NCBI RefSeq assembly: GCF_000801105.2
Contig: NC_079514.1
Location: 11,036,001-11,100,000, forward strand
DNA: 64,000 nucleotides
Direction of reading: 5' to 3'
Source of the DNA: Raphanus sativus
Lineage: Eukaryota > Streptophyta > Magnoliopsida > Brassicales > Brassicaceae
Shown: positions 36,784-49,129 of the stretch, one piece after another
How the letters are laid out: each line of letters begins with the position of its first letter
Position numbering within the stretch: position 1 is the stretch's first letter
The notes under the pieces: model-generated
Seen by the model: the letters and a program-made list of their open reading frames with translations, nothing else
Databases searched by the model: none
What the model was told of the DNA's origin: nothing
Position numbers and translations under genes: made by a program

Positions 36784-39700
36784 CTAGGATATGCCCGCCC
36801 TACGGGCGGGATTTGATGGATCGGATTTTATAAAAGATGTAATTTTGTGTCAATTTCCTTTTATGTTGAGTTGGTGTAATATGATTATGTTGCATACACC
36901 AAATTTCAACTATATAACTAAAAATAATTGAATTCTTAATATTTTGATGTTTTAGTCTTGAATTGTAAGCTGTTATAGTGTTTTCAGTTTTTAATACTAT
37001 AAAATCCATAAACCAATCGGATTCGATAAAAAATGAGATTAAGTTTTCTAATACTATTTTTTCTGTGAGTGTTTATAAATAGTGGAGAATGAGGTTTTAA
37101 TTTAGAAGAACTCTCTGTCAAAGTTAATATAGTTGTTTTGGACAATCTTAGTAGTTACTATTATAAACAATTGTTGTTGTTTGTTTTGGTATTTATGTTA
37201 TAATGAGGTTTAAAAGGTTACTTCATGAATTCTAGATGTGTGTGTTGGCGCATGTTTTTATTTGATCAAAAAAAAAAATATAATTAGACATTTAGTTGTA
37301 CATGGGATTTAGCTTATTTAGACCATATTTTATAATATCCAAAATATTAAGCTGGTGGTGGTTAAATGCAACATTTACTTACATGTTAAATGTCGTGAAC
37401 ATATGTTATTGTTGTTTCTTTCAACAGAGTTGAAATTGTGATAATTTTTTGTAACAAATACATAGAAAGTTTTGTGTTTGTGATTTTTAAAGAGTTTCGC
37501 TTTTCCTTTCTTCTATTTTTTTTATTTCTTCTATCGTCTTATTTTTTTATTCCGCATAGTTACATCTCATTGTAGTTTTTGAGTGATATTACTTAATTAA
37601 ATAATATGGAGACTTCCCATTTCAAAGTTATGCAAGCTATGCCTTTGTTTTAGTACTTAGCCTTTTCAATACTACTTGATTAAGTAAAAGAAAATAACCA
37701 AAGCTATGATTCATGTAACCTTTAAAGTATATGTCTATCGGTCCATGCCTACTGAAATGCTACAACTCTCTGCTTTCTATCCATTTTACAATATTCACAA
37801 ATCTTTATGTTTAGAATCTTTTTAAGAAAAATCTAAACATTTTATCAACCCCAGTACCAACCTAGCTCAGTCCAACCTAATCCATTTATCATAACCACCA
37901 AACAGTAAACAACCATCATATTTCTTCTTCTCAATCTATGAAACAACATTGATATTTCTTGTTGAATCTCAAACTATCAAGGCGTATACATGATCGTATA
38001 GAGATCAGGAAGCATGAATCTTAGACTAAGATTCTTAGTCCATGGCTGCTGGTTTTCTTGGATGCATCAATTAAATAACATGCAAAACAGATGAATTAGC
38101 TCGATTTGCAGGTCATGTTCTCACTTTTATATGTTAAATACAGCTTTTAGTATTTGATTAAAATAACTATATAATGTTTAACAAATATTTCATGCGTAAA
38201 CAAAATAATATATGCCTAAAAATATATATATTTTCGTAAAGTTTTAGTATTATAATCATGATTTCTATTTTACTAAATTTATACTATTATTTTGAAGTGA
38301 TTTTTAAATGCCACCTATTACGTTAAAAGATAGAGTAATTAAATTTAGTGATACCTTTAATGAATAATTATGTATATTTATTAAATTAGACAACTGGTTA
38401 TAAATTAATATAGTAATAATTAGCCCCAAAGATATTTTTAAAATATAAGATAATTTATATAACTATTAAATGAAGATAATATTTATGAATCATAAAAAAA
38501 GGAAAAATAGAAAAATTCATATTTAAATGTCAATCGCGTAAAAATTGATTGCATATTATAAAATAGATTATTCAGTGTTTTTAATTATTTATTTTGTTAG
38601 AGAATTTGTCATATATAAATAATTTGATGGTATATATAAAATTTTAAAATATATGTATTAATAAATAGGAACATTTTCTTGAATAGACAATTTTCAAGTT
38701 TTGTCACAAAAAGAAATCTTAAGGAAGAAAATGACAAAATGTTTCATTTAATAAATAAAAGATCTTTATACCCTAGGTATATAAATACAAATAAGTAAAT
38801 AAAATAAATAAGTAAAGAAATATTTTTTATAGTTTCAGATTATATGTTTTCAAATTCTAATTTTCTATAATTAATTTTTTGAAACTTTTTTTACTTCCTT
38901 TATTTTTCTCAATTACGTTTTTTGGAAATATTTTTAAAACTATTTTAAAAAATTTATATTTATTTTTATTTAATAAAAAGATTTAAATCTCAATCACAAA
39001 TCATCACGCCTTAACACTAACCCTAAAGTATATATCAAATAACCCTATGGATATAAATGTATATTTACTTCTTTAACAAAACATTTTGATCATTTTAATC
39101 ATTATATGCTATATTTGGTGAAAAAACTTTTTTAGGGTTATCCTAAGGTATTTCTTTAATAAATAATTGTGTCTTCACGAAATATCCGCATGGATTTTTA
39201 TCTGAAAATGGTTCATGTAAAAATTATAATACATGAATCTAAAATTCTCCATGCAAAGTTTCTAGTTCATAATTTTTTTTTACATACATAAAATCATTGT
39301 TTAGTTTATGTATAAAACCCATCTTTTTTATGAGTGGTTTTATAAATTTAGAACATTATATAAGAAATGCAAAAGTATATATTGATCCCGAAGTTAATAA
39401 AATAATACCACCAACCTTTCTTTAAGGTTATAAGAATACAGATAAAAAAAAATATGAAAGACCAAACTAAGGTTAGGTCATGACATAGATGATTGATAAA
39501 AGCTAAGAGCTGAAAAAGATTTCCCGTTAATCCGAAAACGTAAGAATATCAAGACTGCATGATACCAAATATTTAAGCCCCAAAATTATCTTCTTTACAA
39601 ACACTCTGATTGCATCCCACCAGAATACTAACGACGTTTACGTCGAAATCATCCAATCAAATCACACATCGTAACGACACTGTGTATCTGCTCTGATTCT

Positions 39701-41632
39701 ATCGCCACCGCAATTTTGCCCTTTCTTTGTGCTGCTGGCGGGCTCGCCTGATTCCTCATTACCAATTCCTTTTGTTCCTTCATGCATGTGGTTCTCATTA
39801 ATATGTTCCAGATTCGTTAGGTTGACCTGCTAAAAGAGCAATGGTGACTTCGAGATAGGAAAGAAAAAATGGAGACATTTGAGGGAGAACTCTAGCTCAA
39901 AACTTCAACGCACCACAACCGCAACACTGAGCTCGCAAAATTTAGGAAAATGGATAGATTTTTCAAATAGAGAATGCGGCAAGAAAACAGTGTTGTAAGG
40001 CTTTATAGCAGCAGTAGAAATCTGAGATCAAAAGGCTTGCAAGCGAGTACAGTTGTCAGGATGTTCTCTCACACCATCTAGCAAAGGTGCCCAATCTCCA
40101 TTTAAACTGCAACAACATAACTTCTAATCACCATTTGAAGAATCAGTAAGAAGAAGAGATAGTGAAATGGTTTCCTCACCAGTATAATTGTCTTCAGCCA
40201 AGTTGTTCCAGAGGTTAATGGAAAAGCTGACATGTTTTCCAGCGCCATTTTTGTAGACAAAGCTACGATCAAGTGCTTCGCTAAACCAAAAAAAGAACCT
40301 TCAAATCAACAGGGAATAGAGAAATTTTGTACAAAAGTGAATCAAACCAATGGATTCCATGGTGTATTTTTTTCTTTTTCTTGAGGGCTTCACAAAAGGA
40401 AAAGGAAAATTTTGCAGGGGAAAGTATATTCTCACAGAGTGTAGTTAGTGCAATGGGAGGCAGATGTTGCTTCCTCAGCGTTCTTTCTACAAACTGAAGA
40501 TAGCTCTCAGCCTCGGTGTACTGTCAAGGTCTTCCATGTTCCGGGCAGAAGTTCCTATAAATCTGAAAAAATGCCAAAATAAGGTTTTAGCTCAGGAAAA
40601 TTCAGAGGTTTAAAGAAAACCAATAGGTTGGTTCAACGACTCACAAAGGACCAAATTACAGGTCATGTTTTCAACATCTCATATAAATCTGAGTAAGTAA
40701 GATGTTAATGAAAACATAAACTTTCATGTCTTGTGTGAAATATAAGATGCTCATGGGAAAACTCAATTCAGAATCATAACCCTCGTCAAGAGATTCCACT
40801 GCATAAATCAATTTTTTTTTTGTGTTAGACTTCAAGCTTCTTCACTAACCGGAGATAATAGATAGAGTACACGTCTTTTGGAATGGCGTCTTATGCTGTA
40901 GAACGTGGAAGTTGCCGGTACTGTAAAAAAAAAACAATCTAGTATTGAAATCCAGCGGAGGAACATAACAAACTCAAACGGGGTAACAGAACAAACCTGG
41001 AAATCAAGCAGCAACATGTCGACCCCCATGGGTTTGCCGCCGCGTCGGACGTTCCTGGCCTCCCAGAAGCGGAGAAACCGGACTTGAAAGGTGGAGGAGC
41101 ATCGTCCGGTCTTCAGATCGGAAGGAAGATCGCTGCATTAGTCATTTTTCTCGATAACATTTACTTTCTTGTTTAGAGGGAATGAGAAGATGGATGTGAT
41201 AGTAGGAAAGCTTACCCTTTTATGTTCCACCGCCTCCTCGCATGAAGAAGATCGCATTCAAGATAGATAGTGAGTGATGATTTGAGAATGACTTTAAGAT
41301 GGGGAATCTGTAATTGATATAGAGCGTTAGCAAGAAGCTGAATCAACTTTTAGCAAAAAAAAAAAAAAAGAAGCTGAATCAACTCTGTGTCGACATTAAT
41401 GGCGGAGACGAAAAACCTAATACGAAAACGACGGTCTTTACAACTGGTGGAACTCATTAATGGGCTCGCCGAATTGAAAAAATGTAAGGCCCATATCTAA
41501 TAAGAAGCCACGTAGCTGAGAGTTTAATGAAACGCAGTGGATTTGCGTTTTGGACACGTGTCTCTCTCTGGTAACACTATTATTTGACATGGATGAAGGA
41601 GAAGAGAGTCCCCTTTTCTTTATAATAATAGA
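36784..41632 (-). mobile_element. Helitron B
   Basis: On the minus strand the 3' end is the hairpin CCCGCCCGTAGGGCGGG followed by CATATC and terminal CTAG (36,787-36,784), next to a T. The 5' end is TCTATTATTATAAAG at 41,632, next to an A. This gives an A|T target without duplication. The 5' 150 bp resemble those of Helitron C (47,824 onward), including a shared CACGTGTCC. Inside is a broken RPA-like exon (41,005-41,135), a typical Helitron passenger. No intact Rep/helicase was seen. The assigned 5' end assumes this is one element and not two partial ones. Confidence 0.65.
41005..41135 (-). pseudogene. RPA70-like OB-fold gene fragment inside Helitron B
   Basis: The minus strand encodes DLKTGRCSSTFQVRFLRFWE then ARNVRRGGKPMGVDMLLLDF, followed by a CAG|GT donor. 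LKTGRCSS, RFWEARN and MGVDMLLLD are hallmarks of the replication protein A-like DNA-binding domain proteins carried by plant Helitrons. An in-frame stop (or splice acceptor TGCAG) lies just 5' of the exon. The presumed next exon (about 40,840-40,918) has stops in the expected frame. The gene is therefore broken or heavily reduced. Confidence 0.7.
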
Positions 41633-41810
41633 TATTGATAAATAAATTTCACACTTCAAGCAGAAAATTAATATAACATGTTAATAATTTTTTATCAATC
41701 TTTATAATTTAAATTTTAATATGTAATTCACGATCTGAACGACGTCGTTAGGTGGGGAAGTAAGCGGGGCAAATTTGATGCACTTCCATTTCATTGTTGA
41801 GTGATTTTTA

Positions 41811-41820
41811 TTTTGGCGCC
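41811..41820 (+). promoter_or_regulatory. E2F-like site upstream of RecQsim
   Basis: TTTTGGCGCC contains TTTGGCGC, a match to TTTSSCGC. It lies about 270 bp upstream of the ATG and near the probable transcription start, followed by CTAGGGTT. Motif evidence only. Confidence 0.5.
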
Positions 41821-42090
41821 TAGGCTAGGGTTCTTAACTTCTTTCCATTTCCTCGCTTGCGGATTCCCAGAAAAATTGTCGCTCAAGGTGAGTAAGAAAG
41901 TCCGAAACCTCTTTGTATCTGGGGCAATGGCGGAACATCGTTAGTTAATTCGATTTTTTTTTTTGATTACTAGGGTTCTGAGTTCTGAATTTTGGGGACT
42001 ATCTGGTAGCTAGAATCAACTTGTTGTATGATCCTTTGCTTAGTGACTCAAAGGACCGTCCTTTTAGTCAGCCAGACAGTTTGAAACTCG

Positions 42091-45000
42091 ATGGATGAAC
42101 TAGTTTCGTCTTCAGATGAGGTTGTGACGAAGCTTGTTGAAATGGGTTTTGCAAAGCTGGATGCTTTGGAAGCTGTTAAAGCTGTAGGCAAGCCATGTTG
42201 CGACGAAGCCGTGGAGTATCTTCTGAAGAGAAGTGGTGGGTTCTCTTCGGCTAGCTCCTCACTATGTTCTACAAAGAATAATAATAACAAGACCCTTGGC
42301 AATGGCAGGAGAGCTCTGCCGTCTTCGTCTTCCTCGGGTTCTATGCGGCAGTCGAGTCTGTTCGACCATTTTAGATCCGTTGATCGGAACAAGAAGAAAG
42401 GCTTTGGGACTGCAGTAGTAGTGTCTGTTCCTTCACAAGAGACGAGAAAGTCTCCTCCTTTGGTGTTTGTTGAGTCAGATGTTTGCTCAGAGGCTTCGTC
42501 GACATGGGAGAAAAGAGTTAATACTATACTACGAAACCGGTTTGGTATTTCATCACTTAAAGGATTCCAAAGGGAGGCCTTGTCAACGTGGGTTGCTCAT
42601 AAGGACTGTCTTGTTCTAGCTGCAACGGGATCTGGTAGCTTTCTTTCTTTTTACTCATCGATGATGCCCTTCAATAACATCCTAATATTGCGGTTTATGT
42701 GTGTGTTTACACCATGGCAGGAAAATCTCTATGCTTCCAGATTCCTGCATTGGTGACTGGGAAAGTTGTTGTCGTGATCTCGCCTCTGATAAGCCTGATG
42801 CATGATCAATGCCTTAAGCTGTCAAAGCACAAAGTATCGGCTTGTTTCCTTGGTTCAGGCCAACTTGATAACCGCATAGAACAGAAGGCCATGCAGGGAA
42901 TGTATCAGATCATATACGTTTGCCCTGAGACTGTGGTCCGGTACAAAAGCACAACTTTCTGAATTTTCTTCTTTTTTTTTTAAAGTGCATTTATGTTATT
43001 TTTTTGTCTTTGCTTTAAGGATTGATGTAAACTTGATCGCAGGTTGATTAAACCACTCCAGAAGCTCGCAAAAACTCATGGAATTGCTCTTTTTGCTATT
43101 GATGAAGCTCATTGCGTATCAAAGTGGGGACATGACTTTCGTTCAGACTACAGGTATGTTTTTTGTGAGTCAAAGCTTGCAAGTGTCATTGCTTTCAAGT
43201 GCTGCTTCTGTGGATGATCTTAGTTTTCTAAACAAAACTCCCGCTGCTGGATTTTTCAGGAAACTATCTGTGCTGCGGGAAAACTTTTGTGCCAGCAGTT
43301 TGCCGTTCTTGGAATATGATGTACCGATAATGGCATTGACTGCAACGGCCACAGCTCACGTTCAGGAAGATATTCTTGAGTCACTTCACCTGTCAAAGGA
43401 AACAAAAACTGTGCTTACTTCATTTTTCAGGCCAAATTTACAATTTTCAGTGAGTTTTCCACCTTAGATTTGATTTCACTTTACATTTTAGGAATAAGAT
43501 TAGCAAACTAATCTATAACTTTCTACTTGATGCTGAAGATGTACAACTTAAAGTTGATATATTTTTCTGTCATTTACAGGTTAAACATAGTAGAACGAAG
43601 TCTGCGGCTTCATATGGAAAGGACTTCCAGAACTTAATTGACTTATACTCTGGAAAGAGAAAGGCTACCGGGAAAAAGGTAGCAGTGATCTCACGAGAGT
43701 CAGAGGGGCAGAATGGTTTTGGTTATCATGATGCTGAAAACATCCATGAGACAGATCACGATGATGATGATGAAGAGGATCTGGAGAACTCTTTGGCAAA
43801 GCAAAACAGTTCAAATGGGAAAGAGATGTCAGAAGAGAATCTGGAAGACGTAACTGACATCTTCCAGAGTGTTGATGATTGGGATGGTATGCTCCTTTTC
43901 ATTTTTTTGGTTGGTAACAGAAAGTGATCTGAAACTGTTGATTAACATTGAAAATCACTTTGATTAGCAAAATTGGTCACTGCATTTAACTAAATTGATA
44001 GTAGCGTTACTGTTAGTAAAATAAATAGGCTTGGCATATCATTGGTGTTGAAGAGTGGTGGTTTTGATCGGATTTAATCGTTGCAGTTGCTTGTGGCGAG
44101 TTCTGTGCAATGTCTCCTTGCGATGTCCTGGATTTGCCTGATCCTTCCGGAAAGCAGATACCTGACGAACCTGGACACAATCATGGTAACCAGACAAAGG
44201 ATCTTGAAGGACCGACAATTATTTACGTTCCTACGAGAAAGGAGAGTGTAAACATTGCAAAATATCTCTGCGGGGTTGGACTGAAGGCTGCAGCTTATAA
44301 TGCATCGGTATGGACTGAAAAAAATTGTACTCTTTTTTACCTTACGAAGCTTCTCAAATACTTTTTAGGAATGAAAATTGTCAACCTTTCTTAACTTGGT
44401 ATCAAGACTCACACTATATCAACCAAGCAGCTATTATAGATTTTTTTTGTTTTGTTTCCAGTATATGATGGTTAGATCTTGGATTCTTAATTAAATGCTT
44501 TTTGTTTTTAAATTGTTGTTATTATGGCTGTTTTTTTAACAGTTTGTTACTTTCCACAGTTGCCTAAAAAACATCTCAGACAAGTTCACCAAGAGTTTCA
44601 CGAAGAGAAGCTGCAGGTACTTACATGGAACCTTCATGTTCTATTGTATTTCGACTCAACCTGAATGTTCTACTCTGTTATCCACTTCATGTGGAGGAAT
44701 ATTGACGTTATGGTACTCCCCTTCAGGTTGTTGTTGCCACAATTGCATTTGGAATGGGAATTGACAAGAAAAATGTCCGAAAAATCATCCATTATGGTTG
44801 GCCGCAGGTCTCTCTCAAAGCTCCTTATATGATTTTAATATTTAACATTTCTGTACACCAAAAATATAAACAAATCTATCTTTATTATATCTCACTGAAA
44901 TAATGAAACCGCAGAGCTTGGAAGCATACTACCAAGAAGCTGGTCGAGCTGGAAGGGATGGGGAATTGGCTGAGTGCGGTGAGATGATTAATATTGATTT

Positions 45001-46248
45001 GTTTTGGTACTGTAAAGATCATCTTGTCTGCCATGCCTAAAATAATCTGGGATTTACAGTGCTCTATGCTAATCTATCGAGAGTACCAACACTTTTGCCG
45101 AGCCGTAGGAGCAAAGAACAGACAGAACAAGCTTACAAGATGCTATCTGATTGCTTCAGGTCTGTATGCTAGTCAAATACGTGTGTGCATCTTTCACTTT
45201 TCTTTCTGTAATCTTTTACAATCATTCTTCTTTTTCTCATGCAGATACGGAATGAACACTTCACAGTGTCGAGCGAAAATACTCGTGGAGTACTTTGGGG
45301 AGGACTTTAGTTCCAAGAAGTGTAACTTGTAAGTTCTATCCTTCTTTTAAAAGACCATTAAGGTAGCGAACTGTCGTAATATTCTTTCCAATCTATGAAA
45401 CAGATGCGATGTTTGCACTAGTGGGCCTCCGGAGCAAGTAAATGTACGAGAGGAAGCTAATCTTTTGTTTCAAGTAATCACATCTTTTCACGTAAGTCTT
45501 TTGTGTAATCCTCCCATTATTATTTCCATTTGGTGATTTATTAGATTACTTCAACTATAACCGTTCTTTTGGTCTCTTAGTTGCAGGCAGATAATAGCTC
45601 TGAGCATGCATCATATGAAGATTTTGGACTCGGAAACAGCAAACAAAAGAAGTTATCCGACAAGCCGAATCTTCTCTTCTTCATCAGTAGAATCAGGGAG
45701 CAGGTAATCTTTGTATTTCTAGTGCATTATGTTCGTCATGATATACATTTGATGCCTTTGGTTGGGTGACAGTCCCAAAAGTTCATGGAGATAGATCGTC
45801 TTTGGTGGAAAGGTCTTGCCCGTATCATGGAAGCCGAGGGATACATCAAAGAGATTGATAACCAGGTAGTAAGTAACAAAAAAAGGCAACCAACCTTTCT
45901 TCTTTTAGTTTCATGATCCTCTCCTTTTGGTTTGTGTTGCAGTCTCGTCGAGTTGAGATAGGTTTTATAGAACCAACAGAGAAAGGGAAGAAGCAGCTAA
46001 ATATCAAAGACGTCAAGCCGCTCTATGTATACCCAGAAGCTGACATGCTGGTTTCATTGAAACAACGCAGAACATACAGCGGATTCTCATCTTGGGGCAA
46101 AGGATGGGCAGATCCAGAGACCAGGCGGCAACGGTTGGAGACAATGAAACGCCTAAGAGAAAGGAAACCACGAAGAGAACGATCACGACAACAACAACAA
46201 CGTCCTTTGAAGTTACAGAAGAATGTTCCATGGAAAAGCAAAGAATAA
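42091..46248 (+). CDS. RECQSIM: RecQ-family DNA helicase RecQsim
   Basis: Fifteen exons: 42,091-42,634, 42,721-42,940, 43,043-43,153, 43,260-43,449, 43,580-43,886, 44,087-44,307, 44,560-44,616, 44,727-44,807, 44,915-44,978, 45,060-45,159, 45,245-45,328, 45,404-45,491, 45,587-45,703, 45,773-45,865 and 45,943-46,248. They give 860 residues. An N-terminal UBA-like domain ([20 protein letters not shown]) precedes the SF2 helicase: TGSGKS (179-184), DEAH (275-278), ALTATAT, then [11 protein letters not shown] and [10 protein letters not shown] long acidic insertion ([18 protein letters not shown]) splits the helicase domain between motifs III and IV, the defining feature of plant RecQsim. Zn-binding cysteines (CDVC) and a basic, Gln-rich C-terminus follow. 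It unwinds DNA in repair or recombination. Confidence 0.95.
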
Positions 46249-46323
46249 TCCTCTCTCAAGTAATGAATCCACTTTATATATATAATACTCTTTTTTTCTC
46301 TTTTACCAAACCACATTCTGTTC

Positions 46324-46656
46324 ATGGGTCTTTACGGAAGAAGCATAATAGTTCTTTCTACAATTGCTCTTTCAGGGTCGTTCTTCTTCTTTGCTTTAAC
46401 TCCCATCTTCAGGCAGAGACGTCGAGCCGTAGAGAAGCTGAAGCTAGTGAACGAGGCTTTGGTTGCTGCGGAAGAGAACGTTGCGAGGCTTCAAGAGCGT
46501 CACGATGTGATTCTCAGAGAGTTGTGTTCTTATTACCTCGTTAACTCCGAGCTACAAGAAGCTTTGGTTGCAGCTCGAGCAGCTATTGATGTTGCTTCAG
46601 GTTTTGTCATAGAGCTTAGAAGATTACAGTTGAATATTTTAAACTCCCTTTCTTAA
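46324..46656 (+). CDS. Small protein with N-terminal membrane segment and coiled coil, unrecognised
   Basis: An intact 110-residue frame without introns starts 75 bp after the RecQsim stop. Residues 8-30 (IVLSTIALSGSFFFFALTPI) form a membrane anchor or signal peptide, followed by a basic patch (RQRRRAVEKLK). A heptad-like helical region runs to the end (VNEALVAAEENVARLQERHD), with a related partial repeat, ELQEALVAARAAIDVA. Codon use is gene-like, and alternative frames are poor. I do not recognise the family. It could be an independent gene with a promoter inside the RecQsim 3' end, or share its transcript. No function is proposed. Confidence 0.6.
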   Translation: MGLYGRSIIVLSTIALSGSFFFFALTPIFRQRRRAVEKLKLVNEALVAAEENVARLQERHDVILRELCSYYLVNSELQEALVAARAAIDVASGFVIELRRLQLNILNSLS

Positions 46657-46781
46657 TGTAAGCTAACACGTATTAATGGTGATTTCGGGTTAATTAATGA
46701 ATCAATCAAAGATAAAAGCTTGTAATGAATCCAACGGCTGAGATAACTCGAGAGTTTTATATCTCTCCTTCCTTTCCGGCT

Positions 46782-46794
46782 CCCCCCCCCCCCC
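46782..46794 (+). repeat. Poly-C tract
   Basis: Thirteen consecutive C residues, then ACCCACG, about 240 bp upstream of the H2A.W start. A likely slippage site; length may be uncertain in assemblies. Confidence 0.9.
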
Positions 46795-47035
46795 ACCCAC
46801 GTTTAGTAAACTTACATACGTCGACCCATCATCATTATTTAATACAAACCGTTGGATCAAAAACCAAAGAAATACAATCTGAACGGTTAACTTCGCCAAT
46901 ACTCGGATCGCCAGCGTGGCGGTAGATGGTATATAGATACAACGTCGTTGAGTGCTCAGATTACGCAAACCGTAAACCGCTACAAAACCGGAATAAAAAG
47001 GAAAGATAATTTCGTGGTAGTTTGTTAAGAATCCG

Positions 47036-47611
47036 ATGGACTCGTCGTCGTCACCAGCAGCAGGAGCAGCAGCAGCGAAGCCGGGGAGAGGCGCAGGAGG
47101 AAGAAAAGGAGGTGATCGGAAGAAGAGCGTTTCCAAGTCGGCCAAGGCTGGTCTCCAGTTTCCCGTCGGCCGTATCTCTCGTTACTTGAAGAAAGGCCGT
47201 TACGCGATCAGGTACGGCGCCGGTGCTCCCGTTTACCTCGCCGCCGTTCTCGAGTACCTCGCCGCCGAGGTATGATCTTAGATCTCTTTGTTGTTTGCGG
47301 GTGTGCATTCTTCGGAAATGAAATTAGGGTTTGAGATCGTGATTAGATCTAACGAATCTGATCTCTCATAGGTTTTGGAGCTGGCGGGGAACGCAGCGAG
47401 GGACAACAAGAAGAACAGGATAAACCCGAGGCATCTTTGCTTGGCGATAAGGAACGATGAGGAGTTGGGGAAGCTGCTTCACGGAGTCACCATCGCGAGC
47501 GGTGGAGTTCTTCCGAACATCAACCCGGTGCTTCTTCCCAAGAGATCTGCATCTCAAACTGAGAAACCTGAGAAAGCTGCTAAGGCTGCTAAATCTCCCA
47601 AGAAGGCTTAA
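47036..47611 (+). CDS. HTA7: Histone H2A.W variant (HTA7-like)
   Basis: Two exons (47,036-47,269, 47,372-47,611) give 157 residues. The histone fold is intact ([40 protein letters not shown], acidic-patch NDEELGKLL). The C-terminal tail carries SPKK (153-156), the diagnostic H2A.W minor-groove motif. It also carries an SQ dipeptide (139-140), the ATM/ATR-type site known from Arabidopsis H2A.W.7. H2A.W packages constitutive heterochromatin. The N-terminus ([19 protein letters not shown]) appears several residues longer than I recall for HTA7. Position next to RecQsim matches AT5G27670. Confidence 0.95.
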
Positions 47612-48314
47612 CTGTTGCTGCTGTGATGCGTTTGTTATATCAAATCTAGAAGAAGAACGACTTGTTTTTTTTTTAGGGATTGTGTAGGTTGGTTGCTTTC
47701 TATGTTTACTCTCTCTGTTTGTGGTTTGTTTATGGGATCCTCGGATGGCAAGATTATGTGTTACAGCCATTTTGTAATGAATGAACTAATTTCTGGGTTA
47801 TCTTCTACTCAGTTTCTCAGTAGTCTATTACTATAAAACATGGTGTATCCCTCCTATTGCGACACCTAGGACGCCACGTCAGAAATAGGAGTTTTGCAAC
47901 GTCGACACGTGTCCCCCTGCACTAAACGCACCGTATCATTTATTCATCCACATTGTGGGCTTCGTTCGCTGTCTGAGTCTGGGCCGTCGTCTAACCCCAA
48001 TCGGACAAGAGAGGAAGGTCGTCTCTCCGCTTCTTGCGACGGCAAGGACGTTTGCGATTCTTCTCACCATCTGAAACGGTCTGAGTAAAGGCTATGTGAT
48101 TACTCCCACTGATTCGCTCCCCCACTATGTTCTCTTCAATACTTTGTTTCGATATGAAAGACGGTGATTTTGGTATATATATTTGTGAGTATTTCTCTCA
48201 TTTCATATCTTCATATCTCTTATATCTCATACTGATAGATCGTGTTATGGATAATCCGAGGCTGCGGATTTCTACTCACCTCTCCGGCGTCGAGGAATCA
48301 ATCAATCCCGCACC

Positions 48315-48600
48315 ATGGCGATGAGACACATGGACGCAATCGCGACTCTACTCATGATGTTCTTCACTCTTCTCATCCTCTCTTTCACCGGCATTCTCGA
48401 ACCGTATCATCGGATCCGTTCGGAGACGTCCTGGTGGCGTTTATAAAATGGGACTTGGAAGTGGTTGTGCTCGGTTCCGGGAGAATCATCACAAGGGTTC
48501 GATCCGAGGCAATGTTAGTTTGGGTTCTCTGCAAGAATCCGGCGGCTCGGGTTTGCGGTGAGATGAAGATGGATGACGATAGGGTTTTGGTGAAAGGTTG
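48315..48600 (+). pseudogene. Exon-like frames of unknown origin in Helitron C
   Basis: A 43-codon frame from 48,315 (MAMRHMDAIATLLMMFFTLL, ending in a Trp-Trp-Arg-Leu) is hydrophobic and could be a captured signal/membrane exon. The following 48,440-48,600 is open in another frame. Neither matches a family I know. They may be passenger gene fragments. Confidence 0.3.
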
Positions 48601-48659
48601 AACTTGGGTTCCGGATAATTTGGAGAATTTTCTTACATGTTGACTTTTGAGTTATGCAA

Positions 48660-48790
48660 ATATCTAAAGGATTCTTCTACGTCTTCTGTCTCTCAGTGTG
48701 CTGCTTCCATGAACGTTGGTGTTGGTTCGTTCTCAGACCCGGAAGGCATGGACGGGCTAGCTCAATTCCTTGGTACTTCTTCCATTAATT
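48660..48790 (+). pseudogene. Captured M16 (insulin-degrading enzyme-like) peptidase fragment
   Basis: The frame reads CAASMNVGVGSFSDPEGMDG followed by LAQFL. This closely matches the segment just before the HxxEH zinc motif of plant insulin-degrading enzyme-like M16 peptidases (AASM..GVGSFSDPEGL.GLAHFLEHM). Here the first zinc-motif histidine position reads Gln, and the sequence turns into unrelated residues before EH. It is therefore a single truncated exon with no catalytic site, inside a Helitron. Confidence 0.7.
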
Positions 48791-49129
48791 ATTTTTTCTC
48801 AAAAGATATCTCCATCAATGATACATCATTGAGGTGCCTATGAACCCTTTGCTTGATTGTGCAGAGCATATGTAGAGCCCATCAGCCTCTGTTCTTTTTA
48901 AAAAAGATGAAGAAGTTACCGCTTAAGCTAGATTCTGTTTTATTGTTCAGTAATGCAAGTGATTCAAATCTATATAAAACACAATTGATATAAGTTTTCG
49001 ATTAAGTCACTAAGACTCCGTTACAGGTTGCTTCTGGTCTTTTTGTTTGGCGAAAGTTACTTGCTTGATGGTTCTTTTTGTTACTTATATGCTGTTTCGG
49101 ATGTCTTAAAAATAAATGTTTTCTTTTCT

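Noticed and set aside
42048..42392. 114-residue minus-strand frame over RecQsim exon 1
   Set aside because: Antisense shadow of a confirmed coding exon.
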